Below are positions 21,016-32,607 of a stretch of DNA of 64,000 bases, piece by piece (position 1 is the stretch's first letter; each line of letters opens with the position of its first letter). The DNA is from Romanomermis culicivorax (taxonomy: Eukaryota; Nematoda; Enoplea; Mermithida; Mermithidae). The notes beneath the pieces are model-generated. The model ran no database searches. It was not told the origin of the DNA and saw only the letters and a program-made list of their open reading frames with translations. Where the stretch lies: positions 1-64,000 of the forward strand of contig CAWUHX010000538.1 of the NCBI GenBank assembly GCA_963922205.1, written 5' to 3'. The translations under genes and the position numbers were made by a program.

Positions 21016-23874
21016 ATGCTGCAATCCCTGAACTCTGATATTGATCCAGTGTTAACAGCAGCTTATGATCAGAGGGAAATGCCAACAAATAATTTGGCAC
21101 AAGAGATTGTAGTTAGGAATATCTTTAAAGGTGTGTTACCCAAACTTTTAGATGAGGGTATGGTAAATCAGCAGGTGCTTAGCTTCTTAACAGCACTTGA
21201 AGGGGAATTTCATAGGGATACACCCGAATCAGCTAAGTATGAAGCACTGCTGAGGCTTTCTAAGGGTAGACCGAAGGCTGTTGCAGGAGACAACATGACC
21301 TATAGGGAGGCCAGGAGAGCCATCATAAATGTCTTTGCACCTGAGTGTAACCTGGAAATGTTAACCAGGGAATTATTTGAGATCCAACAAAGACCCAATG
21401 AGCAGGCCATAGAGTTTTTAAAAAGGGTCAGTATATTAGTGGAACTAGTCAAAGGTGATTTAGACTATCAGTCCAAACAGAGGCTGATTATTGACACCTT
21501 CATATACAAGAGTGATCCCACGTTTCAGTCTGAACTTAAGAATTCAAAGCATACCTTTAGAACCTGGTATGATCTAGCAGTAGAGGTTCATGACATTGAA
21601 CGTAGGTACAAAAATGCCTTTCAAAGATACGGACCTAAGGGTACACAACAGGATCCTATTGTTATTAATGAAGTAGGTATGCCTAGTGGGCATGATCCTG
21701 AAATTGCCCTAGTTGCTAGAAATCAGTCAGAGGGATATCAACAAGGCCAGAGACAAAGGTTTCCACAACCATATCAAACTGTAGGTAATCAGGTACCGGC
21801 CCAAACCCAAAGTTCAAGGAGTGATTCTCCTGAAATAGAAGAGATTCCAGTTCGGGAAGTCCCTAGGGCTCAGACCGAAAAAGGTAAGAAGGAATCCCTT
21901 CTATTAAAAACTTCTAAAGAGATGGTACAACTGGTTGAAAGATTCGATCAGCTCCAGCAAAAGGTTGATAATAGGCAAAAGGAAAATTGGTCTGATGTGG
22001 CCATACCTGGCACCAGCCAGAGAGGTCAAATTTCCCGAGATTCGACAAAGCCATGGTGTGAGTTCCATAAGAACATAACACATAATACTGCAGACTGTAG
22101 GACATTGAGAGTGTTGTCTGAGCGCAGGAGCAGAGGCAGAGCCAGCTTCCCTACCTTCAACAGGGGAGGCTTCAACACTTTTGCTAGAGGTAACTATAGA
22201 GGTAGAGGAGGTTACCCTAATGCCAACTTTAATAGTAGGGGTAGAGGTGCATATAACATAGGCTATTCAGGTTATCAGGATAGCCATGAGAGTTATTTAC
22301 AGAATTCTGACTATAATGAGTTTCTAGAATTCAAAAAGGAAAAGGAGCTGCAGAAGCAGTTCCAACAGATGCAGCAATACCAACAGCAGGCTGCAATACA
22401 GCAACCTCAGCCACCTCAGGCTATTATGGGTCCAACTCAGACTCGTCAACAGGGTCAATTCACAAATCAGCCACACCAGAAGGATTATTCGAGTGTAATG
22501 GTTGCAAGGCAATCACAAATGAGTCCTTTAGGTGAAGTAAATCAGAGAGTGAACTGCCCACACATTGTATTAGGTAGCATTGTGCAAATGAATGCAATTG
22601 CACCACAAATGGTAGTACCATTGATACAAGTAGTAAAGAGGGGCACACCAGCTAGTCCTCAGGAACAACATTTGCTGGATACGTACCCCAGAACAGCCCC
22701 ATTCCATATTGAGGTTGTTATAGGAGGTCGTAAGACATTGGCTTTAATTGACACAGGAGCTCAGTCTACTGTTATGTCAGCAAAGTTTCTGAAGGAAACT
22801 TTGGGCCCAGATTACACTGAATATCCGAGGATATTAAATGTTACTGTAGCCAACAGTAAGACAGTCCAAGCCCATGGGTATATCCAATTTAGGATGGATA
22901 CATTGTGTGGACAGTTCCCCGTAAAAGCAATTGTAATTCCTGAAGCAGGTGAAAATGTAATAGTAGGAACAGACTTTTTGGCTCATCCTCAGGTAGGAGC
23001 CATAATAGATTTCAGGAATAGGACGATGACGCTCAACAACCATCAGCAACGGATATATGTGACACCGGACCAGCCCCAATTGAATTGTGGAGAGATCATG
23101 ACCACGAGCGCCATGGAATCCACGACGAGCGCCGCCGACCAATATCAGCCAAAGATTTGCCTGCTAGAGGTTTCGGTGCCAGTGGTGAGTGTAAATCCCA
23201 TCTACTTACCTAGTGGTACTGATATACTTTTGAGAGCAAAGCTTTGGGATAAGGTTGGCGAAAATCGCCTAAATGGAATCATAATAGAGTCTGAAGAAAA
23301 TGAAGAAAGGTTCCACATAGATAGTACCATAGTAGATGGTACAAAAGATGATTTTGTTGTTATGGTATCCAACAACACAGGATCAGGATGCCATTTGAAA
23401 AGAAATCAAATAATTGGCCATACTAATTCAGTGTTGTGTGATACTGAGAACCAAGATCAACTCAAGGGGAAGATAGTTGAGGATCTGGAGAAGCTGCAAA
23501 CTTGTGCAGTTCAAGCTAGACCTGAAGCTCCTCAATCGGATGAGAAAGCATTCAAGGAAGCTTTGTACAATATGCTGGCTAAACCCAACATACCATCAGA
23601 ACAATTGGAACAAGCTCTTCGATGTCTCGCAAAATATAGAGACGTGTTCAGCTTGCCCAATGATCTTCCAACTACTACACCCTATTTGACCTGTAAAATA
23701 AATACAGGCGATGCAGCCCCTGTGGCGAAAAGGTACCACAGGACTGCCATAAATTTACGGCCACATGTTCGTGAGCATGTCCAAGATATGCTCAAAAAGG
23801 GTGTAATAGAGCCATCAAAGTCGCCTTGGGCAGCTCCGTTATTCCTTGTAGGTAAAAAGGATGGTACCAAGTGA
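21016..23874 (+). pseudogene. TE2 gag C-terminus, protease and start of RT
   Basis: The same frame as the upstream segment. Gag capsid-like part (LTRELFEIQQRPNEQAIEFL), then a CHHC-type knuckle CEFHKNITHNTADC near 22057, a variant seen in other Ty3/gypsy gags, an RG-rich stretch (GRGGYPNANFNSRGRG), and a Gln-rich linker. The aspartic protease follows, with LIDTGAQST near 22747 and VIVGTDFL as the second conserved block. RT begins with VIEPSKSPWAAPLFLVGKKD. The segment ends at TGA 23872-23874, exactly where the motif KKDGTxRxxVDYR has an essential Arg. A CGA-to-TGA mutation explains it. Confidence 0.85.
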
Positions 23875-23880
23875 CCAGTA

Positions 23881-26868
23881 GTGGACTTCAGGGGTATAAA
23901 TGATGTTACCAAGGATGATAAGTATCCCATTCTTAGAATGGATGACTATCTAGACTGTTTAGGTAAAGCAAAGTTTTATACCACCTTAGATCTCAAATCA
24001 GGGTATTGGCAAGTGCCAATGGATGAAGAAAGTAAGGAAAAAACTGCTTTCATATGCCAAGAAGGGCTTTATCAATTTAAAGTCATGCCCTTTGGCCTAA
24101 AGAATGCGCCAGCTGAATTCCAGTGCATGATGGAAAGAGTTTTGCATCAATATGTGTGGAAAATCTGTCTAGTCTATATAGACGATATTATTGTGTTCTC
24201 AAATACGTTTGAGGAACACCTAGTTAATCTAGAGCTAGTCCTGCAAGCTCTAAGAAAGGCTCATTTGACCTCAAAGCCGGAGAAGTGTGAACTCCTGCCT
24301 GAGAGAGTTCATTTTTTAGGACATATCTTAAATTCAGATGGAGTTTCCCCAGATCTGAAAAAGGTCAAAGCTATAAATGATTTCCCATTCCCAGAGTCTA
24401 AACGTAAACTGCAAAGGTTTCTAGGAATGTTGCAATGGTGTAAGAAATTCATACGAGGGTTAGCTAAACATGCCGAAGCATTGTATAAATTAACTGGGAA
24501 GAACTCTGTTTGGGAAATCACGGAGGTTCACCATCAGGCTTTTAGGAGCCTGAAAGAAGCACTATTGTCAGTGCCATTCCTTAGGTATCCGGTTTTGGAC
24601 ATGTCTGCGGACTTTGTCCTTCAGACAGATGCCAGCGGAACGGCACTAGGAGCAGTCCTTTACCAGGAGACCAAGTCAGACCGCTGGGTAATTGCTTACA
24701 ATAGCAGAATTTTAAAAGCGGACGAGAAAAAGTGGTCAGCCAGGGAAAGGGAGTGCTTGGCGATAGTGTATGGCTTAAAGTTATACAAGCACTACTTAGT
24801 AGGTCATAAGGTGATCATAAGAACTGATCACAAACCTTTGTTGTCTATGAAGGTCAATGCCATGACCAATGGTAAGTTGAAGAGATGGTACTCATTCATC
24901 TCTCAGTTCAACCATAAGCTAGAGTATGTGCCTGGAAAACAAAATGCCATGGCAGACTTTTTGTCCAGGATGGATGAACCAGACGATCAAGCGGAAAAGA
25001 TACCGCCAAAATGGGAACACATGTTCTCAAAGGATAAACGAGAGTCCGAAAATCTGAAAGATCTTGAGGCACAGCTAATTGAGAAAAAGCATCTCAATTT
25101 GGTAAAGAGATTCAGAATTCTGACAGATCGGAATCTTGAAGACGGTACTCCGTTATATCCGGAACCTAAAGGTAAGAAAAATCAGAGGACTGATACGAGT
25201 CCGAGATTCACTCAAATTTATCCGGAAGATTCTGAGGGTGATCCAGAATCAAACTCGCCTGCAGACTTGATAAATGCCGTAACTACAAGGAGCATGGTGA
25301 AAGAAGCGGAAAAGAGTGATCAGGCACAGATCCAGCCTGATGGCAATCAGGATAATGAAAAGGTAAGTAAGGGAAACCAGGAAAAAAGTAAGGAAAAAAG
25401 AGTTACCTGGTTATACCCAGAAAAAGAACCAGAGTTTACTTTGGCAGATCCCAAAGAAAATGAGTTGCCAAAAGGGCTAATTAGAGACGATCTCATGGCC
25501 CTCTTGCAGAGAAAGGATGAGGTACTACGACCATACTTTGATAGATTGGGTCCAAATGGGACAATCAAGTATCACAGTGGATTTTATATCCAAAATGAAG
25601 TGTTATACCGCGAAGCCGGACAGGGATCGGATGATCAAGTGGTCGTCCCATCCTGCCTTAGGGACAATACTTTGCACCAGTACCACGGTGCCGTAATGAT
25701 GACTCATCAGGGGTTCAAGAGGACCCTTGCTATGATTAAAAAACGGTTCTGGTGGCCTGGAATTGAAAAGGATGTCAGGCACTGGATTAAATTTTGTCCA
25801 GTATGTCAAATGGCTAATCAGGGAAACACGGAAATTCGGCCACTGATACCAATTATTCCACAAGGTCCTTTTGACATAGTATCAGTGGATATCGTGGGTA
25901 TTTCTCCACTCAGTGAGAAGAGACTGTATGTCATAGTCTTTCAGGACTATTTTACAAAGTGGGTTGAAGCTGAGCTGATCCCGGATCAGTCAGCTAGCAC
26001 CGTTGTAGATACTTTTCTACAAGCTGTTGTATTTAGGCAGGGGACTCCACGGAGACTACTCAGCGACAGAGGAGGTTGTTTTACCTCAGATCTGATGAGG
26101 GAAATCTGCAAGTTATTAGAGTGTCAAAAAATTTATACAACAGCCTACCATCCACAAGGTAATGGTATGGTAGAAAGGTTCAATCAGACACTCATTAAAC
26201 AGCTCAGAAAGGTGGCCATTGAGGAAAAGGATAATTGGCCGAGATACTTGAGAGCCGTGGTGTTTGCATATAATGCCACACCACATGCAGCTACGGGGCA
26301 ATCCCCATTTTCATTGCTTAGAGGTCACGAGGCAACCTTCGGGTTAAACTTATCAAAAGCATATGATATTGTAATGCCGGACAGCAATGCAGAGGCATAC
26401 AAATTTGTGTTGACCAATCATTTAGTCAACCTTCACGAGGATATTGCTAAAAATATCCAGAGTGCTGCCGAAAAATCGAAGAAATACTTCGATAAAAAGT
26501 CCAAGCAAAATGGGTTCAAAGAAAAGGACTGGGTTCTGCTCAAAGTAGACAAGCAGAAAAAATTAGGACTACCATGGTCCGGTCCGTTCATAGTTACAGA
26601 CATTTCGCGAGAAGCGGAGAACGTTGTGACCATTGTACATTGGGACAACCCACTAAATTGCCAAACTGTTTCAATCAGCAGGTTGAAACATTTTCGTTAC
26701 GAGACCACTAGGGTCTTGCCGCGAATAGCGCGAGCCAATCAGGACGCGCCACGTGACAAAAACACGTCACTTTCCAATATGGCACAAACAGTTACGACTG
26801 GAGCGCCAAACCAAATGAAATCATTTGGAAATTCGCTCGAGGCGAATCTATGCACGATCTCGCGCTGA
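23881..26868 (+). pseudogene. TE2 reverse transcriptase, RNase H and integrase
   Basis: 995 codons continuing the gag-pol frame. RT: VVDFRGIND, FYTTLDLKSGYWQ, MPFGLKNAPAEFQ and the catalytic YIDD at 24174-24185. RNase H: QTDASGTALGAV, ARERECLAIVYGL, RTDHKPLL. Integrase: His residues in TLHQYHGAVMMTHQ, then CPVC (HHCC zinc finger), catalytic Asp in VSVDIVG, Asp in LSDRGGC and Glu in MVERFNQ, then a GPY/F-type end (LPWSGPFIV). All catalytic residues are present; only the single TGA upstream breaks the polyprotein. The RT-RH-IN order is that of Ty3/gypsy, not copia. About 100 residues of unassigned tail follow the integrase. Confidence 0.93.
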
Positions 26869-27294
26869 TTTTTTTTTTAATTATGTACATATCTCGCGCG
26901 CGTAGGTACTAATTTTAATTAAATATGTATTAATTTGTAATATTTATTGCGTTTATGTAGTGTTTGTATTAATTTTGTAAATTTTTCATATTTATATCAG
27001 ACTTTGGGAAAAATTCTTCGGAATTTTAGACCAAAGTGACAACCCAAAATATTTCCGATATTTTTTCCAAAAAATTAATTTTCAAATTTTTCATTTTTTC
27101 TAAAATCAAATTATAGCTGCCCCGCTTATCTGAATTCTAAACTTCCATCGGAAGGAAGAAGTAAAACATTCCCCGAATCGCTATAAAAAGGAAATTAGCA
27201 GAAATGCTATATTAAACTTTTTCAGCGTTTGAAAAATTTTAAATTTTTACAAATTTATTATTCGAAAAAGAAAAACATTTCGAAGTAAAAAGAA
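26869..27294 (+). other. TE2 spacer between pol and ORF3
   Basis: AT-rich, non-coding sequence with no supported ORF. Probably the intron or leader region for a subgenomic ORF3 transcript. Confidence 0.5.
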
Positions 27295-27514
27295 ATGGGA
27301 AAAGGCGCGCGGAGCCGCCAACAAGCTCCGACGGGCGAGTGGTCACACTCAGAGCGCCACGTCGAATTTGGCAGGGCCCAGCACCGCCAAGATAATCGTT
27401 TTTTCTTCATTGACGGTAAGTTTCGAACTTATTTTTATCAAATATTCTTGGAAACCGCAGGTAATGCCCAGAAGTCACTGGAAGACCAGCTCGGCGCCCC
27501 AAAGGGCAGACGAG
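27295..27514 (+). CDS. TE2 ORF3 leader exons (predicted)
   Basis: ATG at 27295 opens a basic, Gln/Arg-rich leader. A donor at 27416 (GTAAGTTT) and acceptor ending at 27460 (CCGCAG) would remove a 45-nt intron, which is also a multiple of three without stop, so either form keeps the frame. The second part ends at 27514 (GAG|GTTAGA, a weak donor). Joining it to the acceptor ending at 28094 (AATCTTTAG) keeps the frame into the exonuclease ORF. The phase agreement across both junctions supports a spliced ORF3, but there are no transcript data. Confidence 0.45.
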
Positions 27515-28094
27515 GTTAGAACTTAGAGGGAACAAAAAATGGGAGTACTGAGAAGCGGAAGCTCGAAGCCAAGCAGAGAATTTCCAAACTTGGAAATATA
27601 CCTGATACCACCGAGAGCTATACGATTCAAGGGAAACCTAGAACCTTGGGTTCAGCCCATTTAAAGTTTTATCATAAAAATTTATCAAAAATTATCCTTT
27701 TTCAAATCAAATTATATCACTTTTTTGATATCTAAATCATTTAAAATTATCAATCTCGAGTGCTATAAATATTGTAAATACAGCGCCATAAATGGAGCGT
27801 AGTTGGTCGCTCAAGCAGCTGGTCAGAGATTGGTGTCCGATCAAGTGGTGGGCAATTGGATCAGGTCTACCCTCCCCAACATATAGAGGTAGCAAGGGTA
27901 AGATTTGGTAAGGTGATAGTTGCCTACCAGCTCAATGTTTGTATATCAGTGGCTCACCTAACAACCCTGAACTAAATTTATTTTCTGCGAAACTTAACCT
28001 GCTTGGTGTTGTGGTGCTGGTGTAGTATAGACCCGAGAAATGCGCTGAAAAAAGGGGAATAATCACAGAAATTAATAGTATGTTTAATCTTTAG

Positions 28095-28531
28095 ATTACA
28101 ACGTCAAAAGGGTCATGAGGATTCACGAACTGGACCAGTGGTTCAAAGCCACTTTTGGATACTGGCCGGCTAATCCCAAGGTACCTCGAAAGGTAGACAT
28201 TGGGAAAGTCAGCCAATTACTCCACTTCATCCGAGAAGTTTCAATCTTCAGAGGACAGCAAGTTTGTGGATTCGATGTTGAAAAAGTCCATCAGGATAAG
28301 GTCGCCACCTTGTTCAAAATGAGAGAGGTCGACAATCCGATGGGGAAACAATTCGACCATTACGTAAGCTTCGGGCTAACCAACGGTCAAACCTACGTTA
28401 TCGATACAACGACCTTGATGCTCAAGGAATGGACCAGCCTCCATGACTTCCTCAATTCCGACATGCTATTCGCCGGATATTCGGTACTGGTGGACTTGGT
28501 AAGTATTTATAACGTATGTGGTTCAGGGTGA
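28095..28531 (+). pseudogene. TE2 ORF3 part 1: DEDDy exonuclease domain, first half
   Basis: Starts after acceptor TTTAG at 28094; first internal Met at 28115. Exo I is CGFDVEK near 28265-28285 (the D-x-E pair intact), followed by a strand-like FGLTNGQTYVIDTTTL and then Exo II in MLFAGYSVLVDLVSIYN (Asp retained). This is the order seen in RNase D, WRN and Mut-7/Nibbler-type 3'-5' exonucleases. It ends at TGA 28529-28531, in frame with the next segment. No exonuclease domain belongs to the core set of LTR retroelement enzymes; captured DEDDy domains in retrotransposons have been reported in bdelloid rotifers (from memory). Confidence 0.7.
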
Positions 28532-29335
28532 GACAATAAAGACAGGGACAAAACAGTCCCCTTAAGGGAATATCTTAGGAAGACCAAAGGTCGTTACTTT
28601 GATTTAGACTGTTTCGCCTTAACCATGGTAGGGGTTAACCTGGAGAAAAAGTGTTTTCAAACAGGTATCTGTCCCGAAACCTTTCGGCTAAAGGGACTGT
28701 TCACGGAATTTTATCTAATAGACGTGGGCCCCTATCAGTATGATTTTTCACTGAAGGCGAACCGTGATCGGTTTGCCAAAAGAGGAATATTGCCGGAAGA
28801 GCTTAGGTACGCAGCTCTAGACGCGTATTATTCCTTATTGGTTATGTTTGCCGCGATTCACTATGGCATGGCTGATCAACTGCTGATGCAAATGCAGATT
28901 TTCGACCATGACAAGATTGATCCCAAACAGATCAATAATGTTGCCTTGCATTTTTATCAGCAATATCTAATGATACGGGGCAACGTAAATAGAGAAATGG
29001 GGCTAGGCTCCCCAGTAATGGAAACCGATCAGGTACAGCCTAATATGGTGTACCATATGACGAAGTGCGAAATGTACAACCATTGGGCAGTACAAATGCA
29101 GGGAAATAACACAGGTTATTATACCGCACCTACAGAGTGTAACCCCATCTGTCCTCAGGGAGTTCCATTACCAAGTGGTTTTTACCCATTGCTCCCGAGG
29201 GATAATAAACCGATGAAGGACGATGGGTACACTGAAGATAGCAATCCCGACGAAATCCAGGAGGTTCAAATACCAGACTGGGTAAATATCGCCAAGGATA
29301 TCCTGGAAAATCTCAAGTCAGGTGGAACCTATTGA
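28532..29335 (+). pseudogene. TE2 ORF3 part 2: exonuclease second half and linker
   Basis: In frame with part 1 beyond the TGA. It contains [15 protein letters not shown], then Exo III as [20 protein letters not shown], the Y-x3-D motif of DEDDy enzymes. Unassigned sequence follows, ending in the TGA at 29333-29335, again continuous in frame. With FDVE and the Exo II Asp upstream, all four acidic residues and the Tyr of the DEDDy site are present apart from the nonsense codon. Confidence 0.7.
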
Positions 29336-30133
29336 GATTTAGACGGTAAGATTTCTTTGACGCTGTATGAAAACGCTAAGCTATACTGGCAACAGGCCGG
29401 GAAGCCCGATGAAATCCCAGAGGAAGTGTTTTCAGCTAATAACCACTACCCAGTGGGTATAGAAGGTCATAGGCAGGCCTATAAAGCAAATTTTTATACA
29501 CCAAATTTGGCCAAAATTTCGGGCATGTTGGATGAGCGAAACTTTCCAGAGTTAGAGGTCATCTGTAAGTTCATGCCATTGGCCTATCACTTGGCATGGC
29601 CTCATTCAAGAGCAGAGTGGGACTATGAAACTAGCGCACTGCTAAATTATAACTTTTTAAATAGTTATACTAAAGAAGGCCAGGAGATGATAAAACCCAT
29701 GTCCTGGAAGTCAGGCGACCGCCTGGCTTATTATTTAGAATTAGCAGCGACGTTACCGTCGTTGGATGAACCCCGTTTTCCATCCAAAAAAGGGGTATAC
29801 GCCTGGCAAAATCAGTTTGCATTCGTCCCGCTACGATTTAAAGAAGCCGAAGAAATATTGCAAATCGGCAATGACAAATCGTTATTAAAGGACGAAGCTT
29901 ACAAGGTGAATCCTTACTATTATGTAACTTTTTACTATGTAGGTTTCGAGACTTTGACACCGGGACTGCGGTATCTGATGACGGAAGATGCACAGCTGAC
30001 TGATTATCCAATGACTTACGCACCGCAAAACCCGCTTGAGCTCAGACCGGAGTTTGTCAGCAAAAGCTTCCGGGAGAGAACAATTGCTTCAGAGATGCCT
30101 GGGTATATGCTAACTTATACCCCAGCTGGTTAG
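29336..30133 (+). pseudogene. TE2 ORF3 part 3: unassigned domain
   Basis: About 260 codons rich in Tyr, Trp and Pro (for example [35 protein letters not shown]). No transmembrane segment or signal. I do not recognise the fold. It ends in TAG at 30131-30133, a CAG-to-TAG type change; the frame continues. Confidence 0.5.
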
Positions 30134-31130
30134 TTGATATCTAAGGTACCAGTAAACCGTCCCTCTACTTCCCAAACGGCGCAAGCTGGAGGGTCGAGAC
30201 AAGTTAAAACCCAGCCGCAAGCGCCAGCGCCAGTGGTCAAAGCAAAACAACCAGCTTTGGACACCAATACTGCGCAAGCAGCTGCAGTTGTAGTCGTGGT
30301 GCCGCCGCCAACGCAACCTGCAGTGGCACAGCTGACTCAAATTACTCAGGTACAGCAGTCGGCCGAGCCTGAGCCAGAAGTCGTCACTATCATGCAATCC
30401 GTACCTCCGGCACCAGCTGTTTTGCCAGCTAAAGTAAAGCAACTTTTGCCGAAGATACGAAATTCAGACTCTGAGTCCAGTTCAGAGGAGGATGTTGAAG
30501 AGGAAGAAGAAGAAGGTGAGATTCTGGAGTCTGAGGGCCAGACATTGGAGAATAAAGATGCAATGGAGGCCAAAACTCAGAAACAGGCTGTTGAGGAGGA
30601 AAAGATCCAGACTCAAATAGATGAAGCAGTGACTAAAATGTAGGAAATTGACGTCAGACTGGAAAAGATGCAAGAGGCATCCCAGGAGATACCCGTAAAA
30701 CCTAAAGATCCTAAGGATCATGATCAACAAGCGAAGCATGAGGCCCTACAGGCAAAAATTCAGGAACAATGAAGGCTGACGCAGCAGGAATTCCTGCCTC
30801 AGAGGGCACTTCAAAGAAAGCTGAAGGAGCAGGCTTTAGCCGATGACAGCTCAGATTCAGCCATTGCAGCAACAGAGCTGATGAAGAGGGGAAAAATAAC
30901 TGAGGAAGGAATCCCTGGAGTATATTCCCCAGATAAAGTTCAGCAGATGTTAGCTGAAGGTATGTCGGAAAAATTTATCCGACACTCGGCCAGAGAAAAG
31001 GTAAGGCGTAGGAAAAGGCTAGGTAAGGTCAGAGCAGGCAGACTTGCAGCTCAACGTCAGCAGCAACAAGGAGCGGCCGCCACCGGTTCCGAAAACGACA
31101 CTTACGACATGGCCGAGGAAAGTACGACCC
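30134..31130 (+). pseudogene. TE2 ORF3 part 4: low-complexity and coiled acidic/basic linker
   Basis: Pro/Ala/Gln-rich stretch, then a strongly acidic patch ([18 protein letters not shown]) and Lys/Glu/Gln-rich helical sequence likely to form a coiled coil, then a basic patch ([17 protein letters not shown]). Stops in frame: TAG 30641-30643 and TGA 30770-30772. Around 31100-31130 the reading passes to another frame, the only frameshift I find in the whole element. Confidence 0.5.
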
Positions 31131-32607
31131 AGAATATTCGACTACTCGAAGTCAAACGAGGATGGAGACCACCAAAAGTCAAACGCAAACGGAGACCTCC
31201 AAGGGCCAGACGAAATCGGATAGGACAACAGCGTCCACTGCATCGTACACTCAGACACGAACGGTATCGAAAACCGGCGGAGAGGTTAGTACGGCATCTG
31301 GTAAATCCAAGTCCGTTCCCACCAGCTATACCGCAAAAAGTAGTAAACCTGCGGGAAGCGTAGTGGTAAAGCCCGATCTTGAATCGGAGGAAAAGTTGAT
31401 CAAGAAGGTCAAACTGAATGTGGTGGTTAAAAAACCCGAAAGGGAGCCACAGCAGTTTGTCACTCCTGGTCAATTGGCTGAAACTCTGATTGATTATTGG
31501 GAGTGGCAGAGAGAACAAAGGTGCCTAATTGGGCCGATCTCATTCGAAAATCCAGAGGTCGCCAATTATTTCGCCTTTGACCGCCAAGAAGGGCCTATTA
31601 TTTATAGGATGGTCAATGATGCCATGGCCGAGATTCATGATAATTATACCCAACAATTGGAAATGCAGGGCGGATTCATGTTTAATGGAGAACGCGTCCC
31701 CGAGGAAATTTGGGAATGGATTATTTTAATTCTTATTCCCAGATGGCTTCAGGACTATGACGCTTCAGACGTCTTTACGGTCATTAGGTATGTGACCCTA
31801 ATGATATTTTTACAGTTGGATTTCGCGCCGATCACGCCGACGTCAATTGGTAGGTGGTATGCCCAGGCGTGTTTGTTTGCGAACAGACAACTAGTCGTTG
31901 AGGCCCAGGGAAACTGCGTAGAGGAGGTCTACATTGCAACCTTTAACCAGTACATCTTTATGGGCTCCCAAAGGTTAAACCAGATGGGTGTTAAGAAAAA
32001 GGCACCAGGTGATGACAGATCGCAAGCTGATATATATCAGCGAATGGCTGCCAATAGCCCAAGTAAGTTTAAGGTGCCTAGACTCCCTCCAGCTAAGAAA
32101 CAGCCGCCGACGACACAACATTTGTCTACTGCGACCAGCCAGAGGTCGTATAGTGAGGCTGCTAGCACTTCTTATAAAATTCCGCTTTCTCGATCAAAAT
32201 CAACATCATCAAAATCTCTTAATTCAACTTTCCGGACTCAAAAACCACAGCGCAGCAGCTCCACTAGCAGTGGTCCAGCACAAAGGCAGCAGGGGAGAGA
32301 CGATATGTTCTCAAACCCGGCCCCATACAGGGGTAGACCGGGGTATGACTGAGGTCAAGCTAGAAGAGGCTTCAGAGGGCGCCCTCAGCGACCCTACAGA
32401 GGCCGACGAACCTGGCAACACCAAGGTCAAGACCCGGATGCTCAGTTCTACAATCCGAACTTTCAGCTGCTTGGTAGACGCGGCCGAAGCCAGCAAGGCC
32501 AAAATCAAGGCCAGGATGGAGGTCAGACCCGAGGCCAACCTGGCCAGAGGGGATACTATCGAGGAAGACCTCGAGGACGTTACCGAGGCGGCGGGCAGCA
32601 GCAGTAA
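31131..32607 (+). pseudogene. TE2 ORF3 part 5: helical domain and Arg/Gly-rich tail
   Basis: Ser/Thr-rich linker, then about 180 residues of helical, Trp/Tyr-rich sequence ([17 protein letters not shown] through [18 protein letters not shown]). A low-complexity Ser/Pro region follows, and finally an Arg/Gly-rich tail (RGFRGRPQRPYRGR, RGYYRGRPRGRYRGGG) ending at TAA 32605-32607. A TGA at 32350-32352 interrupts the start of the tail at a position where Arg (CGA) would fit. A helical domain plus RG-rich nucleic-acid-binding tail is the layout of a Gag-like or RNA-chaperone protein, but the helical part is not recognised. A related tail lies at 52050-52513. Confidence 0.55.

Noticed and set aside
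20998-23874. Programmed stop-codon readthrough between gag and pol of TE2
   Set aside because: The TGA codons lie inside gag and at a conserved RT residue, not at a gag-pol border, and two are 12 bp apart. Point mutation explains them better.
20998-32352. A variant genetic code (TGA or TAG read as sense) for the host
   Set aside because: TE3 and the hAT transposase need no such reading over thousands of codons, and host exons end normally with TGA or TAA. The stops occur only in diverged elements.
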